Origin: Nesterenkonia sp.
Lineage (GTDB): Bacteria > Actinomycetota > Actinomycetes > Actinomycetales > Micrococcaceae
Direction of reading: 5' to 3'
Assembly (NCBI RefSeq): GCF_029265375.1
Contig: NZ_JAJUJJ010000015.1
Location: 1 to 64,000 of the forward strand
DNA: 64,000 bases
Made by a program: the position numbers and the translations under genes
Notes under the pieces: generated by a model
The model's database searches: none
Told to the model about the DNA's origin: nothing
The model's input: the letters and a program-made list of their open reading frames with translations, nothing else
Shown here: in pieces, positions 8,507 to 17,418 of the stretch
Position numbering within the stretch: the stretch's first letter is position 1
Layout: every line of letters begins with the position of its first letter

Positions 8507-9520
8507 GTGGAGCTGCTGCTGATAGTGCTGGTCGGCGCCGTGCTGGTGCCGAACCTTTACGTTGCGGGCCTGCATGATGTGCCCAACTCCATCGCCATTC
8601 CGGTGCGCACCCGGGCACTGACCCCGCGGATGGCGGTGCGCGTGGCCGCCGTCTTCAACACCTTGGGCGTGCTGCTGGCGCTTCCCCTGGGCATCTACCT
8701 CTATGCCTGGTTCGACTTCCCGGACATGGACCCGGGCCTGACACTGGCGGTGATCCTCTCGGCCCTGACTGCGGTGCTGGGCTGGAACCTGTTCACCTAT
8801 TTCCGGGGGATGCCGACCTCCGTGACCCACGCGCTGCTGGCCGCGCTGCTGGGAAGCTCGCTGGCGGCACTGATCACGGCAGATATCGACACCTCCCAGA
8901 TTCTGGGGCTGCCGTGGCTGACCCCGTTGGCCACTCTGCTGCTCTCCCCTCTGGTGGCCTTCGGTGCTGCCTATCTGCTGGTCTTTCTCGCAGTGCGGGT
9001 AGCCCGGGGTGAGGATCCCGACGACGTGAACCGGATCGCACGCGGACTGCAGTCAGTCTCGGTGGGTGTGACGTCCCTGGGCACCGGGCTTCAGCAGGGG
9101 CAGCGGTTCGCGTTCCTGCTGCTGGTGGCTCTGGGCGCAGCCGGGGTGAGCGACCCGGCCACCTGGGTGGGGTGGGCCGCGGTCCCAGTGGCTGTGCTGA
9201 TCGGGGCCGGCGTGCTGCACGGCGGCTGGAGGATCGGCCACGTTCTGGCCCACCGGCTGGTGGCCATCGACCCGCTGCGGGGCATGGTGGCCACGGTGAC
9301 GACCTCCGGGCTGCTGTTCATCGGCTCGATGGGGCTGGCACTGCCGCTGTCGACATCGCTGACCGCTGCCAGCACGATTATGGGTGCGGGAACCAATCAG
9401 CGCTTCGCCACGCTGAACTGGCGGCAGTTCCGGCGCGTAGCGTTCTTTTGGGCGGCCACCCCTGTGGCATCGGGCACTGCTGCCGCGATCTTGACCCTCA
9501 GCCTCAGCGCGCTGCTCTGA
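8507..9520 (+). CDS. pit: PiT-family inorganic phosphate transporter
   Basis: The 337-residue integral membrane protein starts with GTG. It carries the PiT duplicated signature: GLHDVPNSIAIPVRTRALTP in the N-terminal half and TTSGLLFIGSMGLALPLS with a GAGTNQRFATLNW tract in the C-terminal half, where NSIA and TNQR occupy the usual positions. The family imports metal-phosphate or phosphate driven by protons or sodium. It is shorter than many homologues. It forms an operon with the DUF47 gene and ends facing pstB, so low- and high-affinity phosphate uptake systems are adjacent. Confidence 0.85.
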   Translation: MELLLIVLVGAVLVPNLYVAGLHDVPNSIAIPVRTRALTPRMAVRVAAVFNTLGVLLALPLGIYLYAWFDFPDMDPGLTLAVILSALTAVLGWNLFTYFRGMPTSVTHALLAALLGSSLAALITADIDTSQILGLPWLTPLATLLLSPLVAFGAAYLLVFLAVRVARGEDPDDVNRIARGLQSVSVGVTSLGTGLQQGQRFAFLLLVALGAAGVSDPATWVGWAAVPVAVLIGAGVLHGGWRIGHVLAHRLVAIDPLRGMVATVTTSGLLFIGSMGLALPLSTSLTAASTIMGAGTNQRFATLNWRQFRRVAFFWAATPVASGTAAAILTLSLSALL

Positions 9521-9570
9521 GGTCGCGCCCGCGCGGGCCGGACGCCGCCCTCAGTCACCGGGAGCGGTGC

Positions 9571-10350
9571 TTATCCGAACTTGCCGGAGACGTAGCGCTC
9601 GGTCTGCTCGTTGGAGGGATTGTTAAAGATGACGTGGGTGTCATCGTACTCAATCATCTTCCCCGGTTTGCCTGTGCCGGCGATGTTGAAGAACGCGGTC
9701 TTCTCGCTCACCCGAGCCGCCTGCTGCATATTGTGGGTGACGATGACGATGGTGTAGTCCTGCTTCAGCTCGCCGATGAGGTCCTCGATGGCCAGCGTGG
9801 AGATGGGGTCCAGCGCGGAGCAGGGCTCGTCCATCAGGATCACGTCCGGCTTCACCGCCACGGTCCGGGCGATGCAGAGCCGCTGCTGCTGACCACCGGA
9901 GAGACCGGAGCCGGGGTTGTCCAGCCGGTCCTTGACCTCGTTCCACAGGTTGGCCCCGCGCAGCGCCTCCTCCACAATCTCATCGGCGCGCGACCGGGAG
10001 AGCCGGGCGCCGTTGAGCTTGTAGCCGGCCAGCACGTTCTCCCGGATGCTCATAGTGGGGAACGGGTTGGGCCGCTGGAAGACCATGCCGACCATGGTGC
10101 GCACGGTCACCGGGTCCACCCCGGGAGCGTAGATGTTGTCGTCATCGAGCAGCAGCTCGCCCTCCACGCGGGCGCCGGGCAGCACTTCGTGCATCCGATT
10201 CAGTGAGCGCAGGAAGGTCGTCTTCCCGCAGCCGGAGGGCCCGATGAACGCGGTGACCGACCGGGCGGCGATCTCAATGTTGACGCCCTCCACGGCCAGG
10301 AAGTCTCCGTAGTAGACGTTGAGGTCCTTGGCGGTGATGCTCTTGGACAT
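9571..10350 (-). CDS. pstB: Phosphate ABC transporter ATPase PstB
   Basis: The 259-residue ABC ATPase has Walker [10 protein letters not shown] (37-45), the PstB hallmark [17 protein letters not shown], signature [13 protein letters not shown] and Walker [14 protein letters not shown], with a C-terminal [18 protein letters not shown]. Length and motifs are canonical. It is the last gene of the minus-strand pstSCAB order, 34 bp after pstA. It energises phosphate import through PstA/PstC. No phoU follows it. Confidence 0.96.
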   Translation of the reverse strand: MSKSITAKDLNVYYGDFLAVEGVNIEIAARSVTAFIGPSGCGKTTFLRSLNRMHEVLPGARVEGELLLDDDNIYAPGVDPVTVRTMVGMVFQRPNPFPTMSIRENVLAGYKLNGARLSRSRADEIVEEALRGANLWNEVKDRLDNPGSGLSGGQQQRLCIARTVAVKPDVILMDEPCSALDPISTLAIEDLIGELKQDYTIVIVTHNMQQAARVSEKTAFFNIAGTGKPGKMIEYDDTHVIFNNPSNEQTERYVSGKFG

Positions 10351-10384
10351 GGGCTTCAGCTCACTCTTTCTGGGTCAGATGTTG

Positions 10385-11596
10385 TCAGCGGCCGGTCTTC
10401 TTCGGCGCGAAGAGGGCGGCGATGATGCGGGCGATCAGGTTCAGCCCCATCACGATCAGGATCAGGACCAGGGCGGCGGCCCAGGCCCGCTGGTGGGAGG
10501 GGTCGGAGAAGTTCGGGGAGGTGGGATTCTGGAACTGACGGTAGATGTAGACCGGCAGCGCCGTCATCCACCCCTGGAACATATTCCAGTTGGTGTAGAC
10601 CACGAATCCCGCGGTGACCAGGATGGGAGCGGTCTCACCGATGACCCGGGCGATGGCAAGCGTGACGCCTGCGGCGATGCCGGAGATCGCAGTGGGGATG
10701 ACCACCTTGAGGATGGTGCGCCATTTGCGCACTCCCAGCGCGTAGGAGGCCTCACGCAGCTCATTGGGCACCACGCGCAGCATCTCCTCAGTGGTGCGCA
10801 CCACCACCGGGATCATCAGCACCGAGAGTGCGACGGCGGCAGTGATGCCCATGGTGGAGCGGCTCGGCAGGGGAAGGCCCAGACTGTTGGCCGTGCTGAG
10901 GAACCATCCCATTGCGGCTGCGCCGAAGAGGCCGGCCACGATCGAGGGAATGCCGGTCATCACGTCCACGAAGAAGGTGATGGCGCGCGCCAGCGTTCCG
11001 CCCCGGGAATACTCCACCAGGTAGATGGAGGTCATCAGGCCGATCGGCACGGAGATGAGCGTGGCCGTGAGCGTGATCAGCAGGGAGCCGATCATTGCGT
11101 GGCGGATTCCGCCGAGCACTGCAGTGCCCTCCTCCTGGGACTGCTGATCGATGCTGCCGTCGATGCCGCGCATATCGGAGGCCAGGAAGCCCGGCTCCAG
11201 CAGGCCGGGCACGCCCACTGAGACCACTGACCAGATCACCGAGACCAGCGGCAGCAGGGCGACGATGAAAGCCAGGTAGACCAGGTTCTTCCAGAAGCCG
11301 TCGGTGGCTTTGCGCCGGTTGACCCGTGTCCGGGTCACCACATAGCTGATGATCACATAGCTGACAGCGGTGAAGATCAGCCACAGGGCGATGCTGAATG
11401 AGATCAGAGCACTGAGCGCAGCCCCGAGGACGGCAGCGGCTGCCAGCACCACCAGCCCTACCCACCACGGGATGGAGTTCTGGGTCAGCGAGCGGGGCCG
11501 CAGCGCTGCTGCGGGATCCGGCCGTCGCTGGGCAGGGGGGCCGGCAGGCCCCTCCACAGAGGTCGGCGTCGGCTGCTTTTGGTCGGTCTGGCTCAT
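10385..11596 (-). CDS. pstA: Phosphate ABC transporter permease PstA
   Basis: The 403-residue product is longer than usual because of a polar, proline-rich N-terminus of about 40 residues before the first membrane span. The core has MIGSLLITLTATLISVPIGL, a MTGIPSIVAGLFG periplasmic region and the coupling loop ELREASYALGVRKWRTI, as in PstA/BPD_transp_1 permeases. The ATG shares one base with the pstC stop. It forms the phosphate channel with PstC. Confidence 0.93.
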   Translation of the reverse strand: MSQTDQKQPTPTSVEGPAGPPAQRRPDPAAALRPRSLTQNSIPWWVGLVVLAAAAVLGAALSALISFSIALWLIFTAVSYVIISYVVTRTRVNRRKATDGFWKNLVYLAFIVALLPLVSVIWSVVSVGVPGLLEPGFLASDMRGIDGSIDQQSQEEGTAVLGGIRHAMIGSLLITLTATLISVPIGLMTSIYLVEYSRGGTLARAITFFVDVMTGIPSIVAGLFGAAAMGWFLSTANSLGLPLPSRSTMGITAAVALSVLMIPVVVRTTEEMLRVVPNELREASYALGVRKWRTILKVVIPTAISGIAAGVTLAIARVIGETAPILVTAGFVVYTNWNMFQGWMTALPVYIYRQFQNPTSPNFSDPSHQRAWAAALVLILIVMGLNLIARIIAALFAPKKTGR

Positions 11597-12588
11597 CAGT
11601 TGGCTCCCGAGAATTCCTTATGCCGGCTTACGATCCAGCGGGCCGTCATATTGACGATGAGGGTGATGATGAACAGCACCAGCCCGATGGCGATCAGCTG
11701 CGCCTGCCGCTCCGAGCCCGGCGGAGCCTCCGGGAAGCCCAGGGCGATCTCCGCGGGGATGGTGCTGTTGCCCGCCGAGATCAGCGAGGCGGTCAGCAGT
11801 CCGGGCGAGAGCACCAGCGTGACTGCCATCGTCTCTCCCAGCGCACGCCCCAGGCCGAGCATGACTCCGGAGATGATGCCGGCACGCGCGAAGGGGAAGA
11901 CGGCCATGCGAATCATCTCCCAGCGGGTGGCTCCCAACGCCAGGGCGGCCTCCTCATGGAGCTTCGGCGTCTGGATGAAGATCTCGCGGCAGACCGAGGT
12001 GATGATCGGCAGCACCATCACGGCAAGCACCACTCCGGCAGTCAGGATCGTGCGACCGGTCTGCGATGGGCTGCCTGAGAACAGCGGGATGAAGCTGAGG
12101 TACTGGTGCAGCCAGGCGTAGACCGGCACCAGAGCCGGACCCAGGAAGCTCATACCCCATGCGCCGTAGACCACAGAGGGAATGGCGGCAAGGAGGTCGA
12201 TCACGTATCCGATCGATTTGCTCAGCCGCGGCGGCGCGAAATGTGAGATGTAGAGGGCCACGCCCACCGCCACCGGGGTGGCCAGCACCAGTGCGATCAA
12301 CGCGGCGATCAGTGTGCCGACCACCAGCGGGTAGGCATATTCCACGAACTGCCCGACGATCCAGCCTTCTTCCTCCCGGTGGATCGCTCCGGTGGAGTTG
12401 GCCGTCAGAAACAGTGCCACAAAGGCCAGCGTCACCAGAATGGTGACGCCGGCCAGCAGGGCCAGAGTGGAGAAGACGCGGTCTCCGAAGACTCCGGGCG
12501 AATCCGACGTGCGCAGCGATGAGGCCTGGGGTCTCGTCGCAGTGCTGACGGCGGTGGGAGAAGACTGCGGCTCGTCTGAACTGGTCAC
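11596..12588 (-). CDS. pstC: Phosphate ABC transporter permease PstC
   Basis: The 330-residue membrane protein has a GTG start. It shows an N-terminal polar segment, then spans including VFSTLALLAGVTILVTLAFV, the LAAIPSVVYGAWG periplasmic motif and the coupling loop LHEEAALALGATRWEMIRMA. It lies 142 bp after pstS and is joined to pstA by a one-base stop-start overlap. All features are typical of PstC. Confidence 0.93.
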   Translation of the reverse strand: MTSSDEPQSSPTAVSTATRPQASSLRTSDSPGVFGDRVFSTLALLAGVTILVTLAFVALFLTANSTGAIHREEEGWIVGQFVEYAYPLVVGTLIAALIALVLATPVAVGVALYISHFAPPRLSKSIGYVIDLLAAIPSVVYGAWGMSFLGPALVPVYAWLHQYLSFIPLFSGSPSQTGRTILTAGVVLAVMVLPIITSVCREIFIQTPKLHEEAALALGATRWEMIRMAVFPFARAGIISGVMLGLGRALGETMAVTLVLSPGLLTASLISAGNSTIPAEIALGFPEAPPGSERQAQLIAIGLVLFIITLIVNMTARWIVSRHKEFSGAN

Positions 12589-12730
12589 GAGATAAGCCTC
12601 TCAGATGCTGGGGGACAATCGGCCGCGCGGTGCATGGCGCGGACGCCGGGGCCGGCGAAGCGCATTGCGCCCTCCGACCCCGACGTCCTCACTCGCACCA
12701 TGGAAAAGCAGCTGCTCGACGTCGCAAGCG

Positions 12731-13852
12731 TCACTCAGCTGCCGAGATCTCGGAAATGGCCTCCATGGCCTGGTCGCGCAGATCCTGAGACATCGGAGCG
12801 TTGCCTGCGGCCTCTTCAGCAGTGGCCTGGCCATCTTCGGAGACGACGTACTCGGCGAAGGCGATCGCCAGGTCGGCGGTCTCCTGGTCCGGGTATTCAC
12901 TGCAGAAGATGTGGTAGGAGACCAGCACGATCGGGTACGCGCCGGACTCTTCGGTCTCGCGGTCCAGCTCCACGGCCATGTTGTTGGGGGCCTGGCCCTC
13001 CACCGGGGTGGAGGAGGCCACAGCCTGGGAGGCCGCCTCGGCGCTGTACTCCACGTACTCCTCACCGACCTGGACAGCCACGGTGCCGAGGTCGCCGATC
13101 TGAGAGGCATCCGCGTAGGTGATTGCGCCGTCGGTCTGGGTGGTCAGGTCCACCACGCCGGAGGTCTGCTGGGCATTCTCCGAGGTGATATCGGAGGGCC
13201 AGGTCTCAGAGGCCTCCCACTCCCAGGTCTCGGCGGCAGCCTCCAGATACTCGGTGAAGTTCTCCGTGGTGCCGGAGTCGTCCGAGCGGTGCACAACGGT
13301 GATCGGAGTGTCAGGCAGCTCCACGCCCTCGTTGTGCTCGGCGATGGCCTCGTCGTTCCAGGTGTCGATCTCACCGGCGAAGATGCTCGCCAGGGTGTCG
13401 GGGTCCAGGTTGATGGGGCCCTCGACGCCTTCGAGGTTGTACGCCACAGCGATCGGGGAGATGTAGGACGGGATGTGGAATGCGCCGTTCTCGCCGCAGA
13501 TCTCCTTGGAGGCCTCCCACTCCTCGTTATCCATGGCGGCGTCGGACCCGGCAAAGTCGTATTCTCCGCCGAGGAATCCTTCGCGTCCGGAGCCGGAGCC
13601 CACGGAGGCGTAGTTGACCTGCGCGCTGGAGGCCACCGAAGCGAAGCCCTGGGTCCAGGCGGTCATCGCGGCCTCCTGGGAGGATGCGCCGCCGCCGACC
13701 AGAGTGCCCTGGACCTCGACGCTCTCGCCTCCGCCGTTGTCCCCGCCGTTGCCGTTCTCGGCGGGGGGGTTGTTGGCCTCGCCGCAGGCCACCAGGCCCA
13801 GCGATACCACGGACAGAATGGCCGCTGCGCGGCCGAAGCTTGATGCTTTCAC
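12731..13852 (-). CDS. pstS: Phosphate-binding lipoprotein PstS
   Basis: The 373-residue product starts with a lipoprotein signal ending in LVAC (Cys23), then a Gly/Asn/Glu-rich linker. The mature part has PstS features: GTLVGGGASSQEAAM, SVGSGSGREGFLGGEYDFAG, and the phosphate-loop region HRSDDSGTTENFTEYL. It captures phosphate outside the membrane for PstCAB. The promoter region carries a PHO box at 14020-14041, so PhoP control is expected. Gene order S-C-A-B is standard. Confidence 0.95.
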   Translation of the reverse strand: MKASSFGRAAAILSVVSLGLVACGEANNPPAENGNGGDNGGGESVEVQGTLVGGGASSQEAAMTAWTQGFASVASSAQVNYASVGSGSGREGFLGGEYDFAGSDAAMDNEEWEASKEICGENGAFHIPSYISPIAVAYNLEGVEGPINLDPDTLASIFAGEIDTWNDEAIAEHNEGVELPDTPITVVHRSDDSGTTENFTEYLEAAAETWEWEASETWPSDITSENAQQTSGVVDLTTQTDGAITYADASQIGDLGTVAVQVGEEYVEYSAEAASQAVASSTPVEGQAPNNMAVELDRETEESGAYPIVLVSYHIFCSEYPDQETADLAIAFAEYVVSEDGQATAEEAAGNAPMSQDLRDQAMEAISEISAAE

Positions 13853-14019
13853 AATGTCCCTCTCTGAGGTGTCAACGTCAGCGCGTCAGCAGCGCTGAGA
13901 ATCCTAGGTGCCGATGTGCCGGTCCGCCGCAGGATCCGGCAGAAGCCGGCGCGGTGGGGCTCTCTGCCCTGAGCGGACCGAGGATCACGCTAGGCAGGCA
14001 AAGTGACAGGAAGTTGCTG

Positions 14020-14041
14020 ACAAGATGAACGGGCGGTGAAC
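14020..14041 (-). promoter_or_regulatory. PHO box (PhoP operator) upstream of pstS
   Basis: On the minus strand two adjacent 11-nt direct repeats read GTTCACCGCCC and GTTCATCTTGT. Each has the seven-base GTTCAYC core plus four less conserved bases, the layout described for PhoP boxes in Streptomyces. The box lies about 170 bp before the pstS start. A possible -10 TAGCGT is at 13987-13992, with a poor -35, as expected for an activator-dependent promoter. Confidence 0.85.
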
Positions 14042-14088
14042 AGCGAGGGACTAAACGGTTGAGCTGGCCCGACGGTGTGATGCGCCTC

Positions 14089-14616
14089 TCACTGATGCAG
14101 GTGCAGCAGCATGCGGGTGTTGCCCAGGGTGTTGGGCTTCACCCGGGCCAGGTCCAGGAACTCCGCCACACCCTCATCCGGTGAGCGCAGCAGCTCGACA
14201 TAGACCTCCGGATCCACCGGTGTCTGGTCGGCCATCACCTCGAATCCATGGCGGATGAAGAACTCCACCTCGAAGGTCAGGCAGAAGACTCGGGAGACCC
14301 CCAGAGTCTCGGCGCGGTCCAGCAGCGCGCGCAGCAGGGCTGAGCCCACACCCCGGCCGCGCCAGGAGTCCAGCGTGGCCAGCGTGCGGACCTCCGCGAG
14401 GTCCTCCCACATCACGTGCAGGGCGCCGAAGCCGATGAGTTCGCCCTCGGGGCCCTCGGCCACCAGGAACTCCTGGATGGACTCGTAGTAGGCCACAGCC
14501 TCTTTGGGCACCAGCACGCGCTTGGCCACCAGGGGGGCCGCCATGTCGATGATGCGGCGCACATCGGAGGTGCGTGCCGGCCGGATGCTGAATTCGGCGG
14601 TGCTCTGCCGGCTCAC
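14089..14616 (-). CDS. argA: Amino-acid N-acetyltransferase (ArgA-type GNAT)
   Basis: The 175-residue GNAT protein has the acetyl-CoA loop RGRGVGSALLRALL and features of the short actinobacterial glutamate N-acetyltransferase (Rv2747 type): FGALHVMWEDLAEVRTLA, VFCLTFEVEFFIRHGFEVM, ELLRSPDEGVAEFLDL and a C-terminal VKPNTLGNTRMLLHL. This enzyme makes N-acetylglutamate, the first step of arginine synthesis (family knowledge). Its ATG overlaps the stop of the upstream membrane-anchored gene by four bases. Confidence 0.85.
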   Translation of the reverse strand: MSRQSTAEFSIRPARTSDVRRIIDMAAPLVAKRVLVPKEAVAYYESIQEFLVAEGPEGELIGFGALHVMWEDLAEVRTLATLDSWRGRGVGSALLRALLDRAETLGVSRVFCLTFEVEFFIRHGFEVMADQTPVDPEVYVELLRSPDEGVAEFLDLARVKPNTLGNTRMLLHLHQ

Positions 14617-15320
14617 GGCTCCACCCCCAAGACCTCGAAGGTGTGCGGCTCGCTGCTGATCCCGGAGACGGAGACGATCAGCTGGTACTCGCCGGTGACC
14701 AGTTCGGCGGCTTCGGTGCAGTCCACGGACGAGTCAGAGCGCGGCCAGACCAGGTGGGCGCTTTCGGTCTGTCCCGGCTCGAACTCCATCTCCAGGGACT
14801 CCCCGCTGAGTCCGCACTGGTCGGTGTTGAAGATCTCCCGGCTGCCGCTGCTGACCCGGAAGACCTGCTCAGCCGTGCCGACGTCCAGCGTGCACTCCTG
14901 GCTTCCGGTGTTCTCGATCTCCATGATCAGCAGCGGGGCCACATCGGTGCCGTAGGACTCCTGGTTGGTGGAGGCTCGGACCTCTATATCGGAGGGCGCG
15001 CACCTGCCGTCGGACTCAGAGTCCTCGTCCTCCTCAGCGGGGGCCTCTGTCTGCGCCTCGGCGTCCTCGCCGGCGGGGGTCTCCTCCGGCTCCTCAGCCG
15101 GGGACTCCTCAGCCGAGGATGAGGCTGCAGTGCCGGCGTCGTCGTGGTCCTCTGCGCTCTGCTGCGGCGCGGCTGCGGGCGCCTCGTCCTGACCGGTGAA
15201 GGTGTCGATGAGGGCACGGACACCCCAGGCCGCCAGCGCCAGAACGAAGACCGCCAGCAGCGCCGCGACCAGCCGCCGCCGGCGGTAGACGGCAGGGGAA
15301 TGACGGCGGCGCTGATTCAT
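14613..15320 (-). CDS. Membrane-anchored extracytoplasmic protein, unknown
   Basis: The start at MNQRRRHSPAVYRRRR is chosen because a basic tail followed by one hydrophobic span (residues 17-38) makes a sensible type II anchor; the frame is open further upstream to 15380 without a better start. Residues 45-100 are Ala/Glu/Pro-rich and unstructured. The C-terminal 130 residues (CAPSDIEV, ENTGSQECTLDVGTAEQVF, LVWPRS) look like an immunoglobulin-like beta domain with four Cys, reminiscent of DUF4232-type domains. Function is unknown. It is translationally coupled to argA. Confidence 0.7.
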   Translation of the reverse strand: MNQRRRHSPAVYRRRRLVAALLAVFVLALAAWGVRALIDTFTGQDEAPAAAPQQSAEDHDDAGTAASSSAEESPAEEPEETPAGEDAEAQTEAPAEEDEDSESDGRCAPSDIEVRASTNQESYGTDVAPLLIMEIENTGSQECTLDVGTAEQVFRVSSGSREIFNTDQCGLSGESLEMEFEPGQTESAHLVWPRSDSSVDCTEAAELVTGEYQLIVSVSGISSEPHTFEVLGVEP

Positions 15321-15417
15321 AGGCACCAGAGTAGTCAGCCACGAGCCAGGATCACGGCGGCGACACCGGTCAGAGCCCAAGCAGGAGGTCTGGGGTCGCC
15401 CCCTGGGCGACGAGGAG

Positions 15418-15629
15418 TCAGGACGTTGTGCTGATGAGCTGGGACACCAGGCTCCTCACCCGGCGGTGAATATCGTCACGGATGATCTCCATGCGCTGGC
15501 GGCCTTCGATTCCGCGGGCGCTGGGTTCGTCAGTCTCCCAGCGCTCCACCTCAACGCCGTCCACCGGCGGAACCTGCCCCGGTTGCGCACGCAGACGAAC
15601 AGCACTGCCGGGGTGCTTTCCAGGCTCAT
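15418..15629 (-). pseudogene. Decayed arsenate reductase (LMW-phosphatase-type ArsC)
   Basis: The ATG at 15629 overlaps the arsR stop (ATGA). It opens with TPAVLFVCVRN, the start of a low-molecular-weight phosphatase-type ArsC. The catalytic loop (normally C-V-x-N-x-G-R-S) breaks off after RN-RG. Downstream, in a different frame, VERWETDEPSARGIEG and MEIIRDDIHRRVRSL match the C-terminal end of that family up to a TGA at 15418-15420. The whole is about 70 codons against a usual 130-140, so roughly the middle half is deleted and the frames no longer match. Non-functional. Confidence 0.75.
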
Positions 15630-16006
15630 CCGCGGGGCGTCCGTTCTGCGCCGGACTCGGTGAGGAGATCGGTGTCGGAGCACAGCTGGTGGCACAGGCC
15701 GGCGAGCGCTGCGGGGACCAGGGAGTAGTAGGACCAGGTGCCGCGCCGCTGGCGGGTCAGGAACCCAGCGTCCATCAGGATCTTCAGGTGGTGGGACACC
15801 GTGGGCTGGCCCAGGTTCAGCGGTTCGGTGAGGTCGCAGACGCAGGCCTCACCGTTCTCTCCGGCTGCGATGAGCGAAAGCAGCATCAGGCGGTTGGGGT
15901 CGCCCAGCGCCTTGAACCGCGCCGCCAGCTCCGCCGCGCTTTCGGACTCCAGGCGCGGCGGCTGCGGCGGAGAGGTGCAGCATGCCAGATCCTCAGCTGC
16001 GGACAT
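15626..16006 (-). CDS. arsR: ArsR-family metalloregulator
   Basis: The start at MSAAEDLACC is backed by GAAGGAG six bases upstream; a GTG at 16021 is an alternative. The 126-residue protein has the ArsR winged helix: RFKALGDPNRLMLLSLI, then CVCDLTEPLNLGQPTVSHHL (recognition helix) and FLTRQRRGTWSYYSL. The CVCDL motif at the DNA-binding helix and a Cys pair near the N-terminus are plausible As(III)/metal ligands. It would repress its own promoter until metal binds. The coupled arsC is destroyed and no efflux gene is adjacent, so its present target is unclear. Confidence 0.85.
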   Translation of the reverse strand: MSAAEDLACCTSPPQPPRLESESAAELAARFKALGDPNRLMLLSLIAAGENGEACVCDLTEPLNLGQPTVSHHLKILMDAGFLTRQRRGTWSYYSLVPAALAGLCHQLCSDTDLLTESGAERTPRG

Positions 16007-16035
16007 CCGGGGCTCCTTCACTCATCCAGACGGCA

Positions 16036-16053
16036 TATTGATGAATATCGATA
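16036..16053. promoter_or_regulatory. Candidate ArsR operator
   Basis: The dyad TATTGAT-GAAT-ATCGATA has 7-bp arms with one mismatch and sits 30 bp before the arsR start, in unusually AT-rich DNA. ArsR/SmtB operators are AT-rich imperfect dyads, so autoregulation is likely. Confidence 0.6.
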
Positions 16054-16100
16054 CACCTACTGTAGCGGGAGACCTGCTCCGGTGTCGATGCTTCAGCGGC

Positions 16101-17267
16101 TCAGCGGGCGCGGAACTGGGAGATCAGCGGGCATTCCATCGGGTTCCCGCCTTTGCCCAGGCCCACACGATTCAGGTAGGAGATCACGATGCCGTAGGAC
16201 TCCACCAGGCCCGCCTCGGTGTAGGGGATGCCGCGTTCGGCGCAGAACCGGCGGACCATCGGCTGAACCTTGTGCAGATTCGGGCTGGGCATCCGGGGGA
16301 AGATGTGGTGCTCGATCTGGTAGTTCAGCCCGCCCATGGCCCAGTCCGTCAGGCGTCCGCCGCGGATATTGCGGGAGGTCAGCACCTGACGCTGCAGGAA
16401 GTCCACCTTGACTCCGGCCGGGATCAGCGGCATGCCCTTGTGGTTCGGCGCGAAGCTGGCGCCCATGTAGACGCCGAAGACTGCCAGCTGCACGGCCAGA
16501 AAGCCCAGGCCCAGCCAGGGGCCCAGCAGCCAGATCACCAGGGCTGGGAAGCCGATGACCCGCACCGCCAGCAGCGCCGCCTCTGCACCGCGGTGTTTGA
16601 GCTTATCGGCCCGCAGGATCGTCTCGGCGGCCTTGTAGTGCAGCACCAGGCCGAACAGGGTCAGCAGCGGGAAGAAGAACCAGCCTTGGCGGCGGCCGAG
16701 CCAGCGCATGAAGCCGGTGCGCTTGGCCGCGTCCTCGGGGACGAACACCAGGGCGCCGGCTTCAATATCGCCGTCCTTGCCGATGGTGTTGGGGTGCACA
16801 TGGTGCTTGCTGTGCTTGTGGGTCCACCAGCCGTAGGAGAGCCCGACCACCAGGTTGCCCACAATGCGTGCCGTCCACTCATTGCGCGTACCGGTGCTGA
16901 AGATCTGCTGGTGAGCGGCGTCGTGGGAGAGGAACGCGACCTGGGTGAACAGCACTCCGAAGAGTGCGGCCACTGCCAGCTGCCACATGCTCTCGCCGAG
17001 GGTGGCCAGCAGTGCTCCGGCGGCGGCGAAGCCTGCCACCAGCACGGCAGCGCGGCCCAGATAGCTTGCCGCGCCGGTCTCCATCAGTCCGGCGTCCTTC
17101 ACCTGACGGGAAAGCTCCAGGAAGTCCTTGGTCTGCCGGTTGCCCGCGCCCGCTTTGGACCTTCCAGCAACGGTCCTGCGGCCAGTGTGGGGGGTGGCCG
17201 CCGGCTGCGCTGTGGGCGCCGGAGTGCCCGGGGGCGAGACCGCCGGCGCATTCTGTGTGATCGTCAT
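16101..17267 (-). CDS. Membrane fatty-acid desaturase (acyl-lipid/acyl-CoA type)
   Basis: The 388-residue di-iron desaturase has all three histidine boxes: HDAAH (115-119), HKHSKHH (around 150-156) and QIEHH (around 320), with hydrophobic spans between them. The N-terminal 60 residues are Pro/Ala-rich and polar. Box 3 of QxxHH type places it with front-end/linoleoyl-CoA-like or DesA3-like desaturases. It introduces a double bond into membrane fatty acids, relevant to cold or salt adaptation. The upstream same-strand histidine kinase gene and its divergent regulator resemble the DesK-DesR arrangement, so control by that pair is plausible. Confidence 0.88.
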   Translation of the reverse strand: MTITQNAPAVSPPGTPAPTAQPAATPHTGRRTVAGRSKAGAGNRQTKDFLELSRQVKDAGLMETGAASYLGRAAVLVAGFAAAGALLATLGESMWQLAVAALFGVLFTQVAFLSHDAAHQQIFSTGTRNEWTARIVGNLVVGLSYGWWTHKHSKHHVHPNTIGKDGDIEAGALVFVPEDAAKRTGFMRWLGRRQGWFFFPLLTLFGLVLHYKAAETILRADKLKHRGAEAALLAVRVIGFPALVIWLLGPWLGLGFLAVQLAVFGVYMGASFAPNHKGMPLIPAGVKVDFLQRQVLTSRNIRGGRLTDWAMGGLNYQIEHHIFPRMPSPNLHKVQPMVRRFCAERGIPYTEAGLVESYGIVISYLNRVGLGKGGNPMECPLISQFRAR

Positions 17268-17418
17268 GGTTTCACGCTAGGTGGAGACTATGCGCCTGCG
17301 CGTCACCCCAGAGAGCCAACCTGACCCCCTACCCCAGTAGGGCCGCTCCTCCGCCAGAGGCTCTGGGAGTGCAGGCTGCAGGTGTGCAGATGCGTGCCCT
17401 GCTCCGCCGAATCAGGCG

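Noticed and set aside
9525-9560. GC-rich palindromic stretch between pit and pstB as a separate regulatory element
   Set aside because: GCCCGCGCGGGC is a short palindrome of a type expected by chance at this GC content. It may aid termination, but nothing more can be said.
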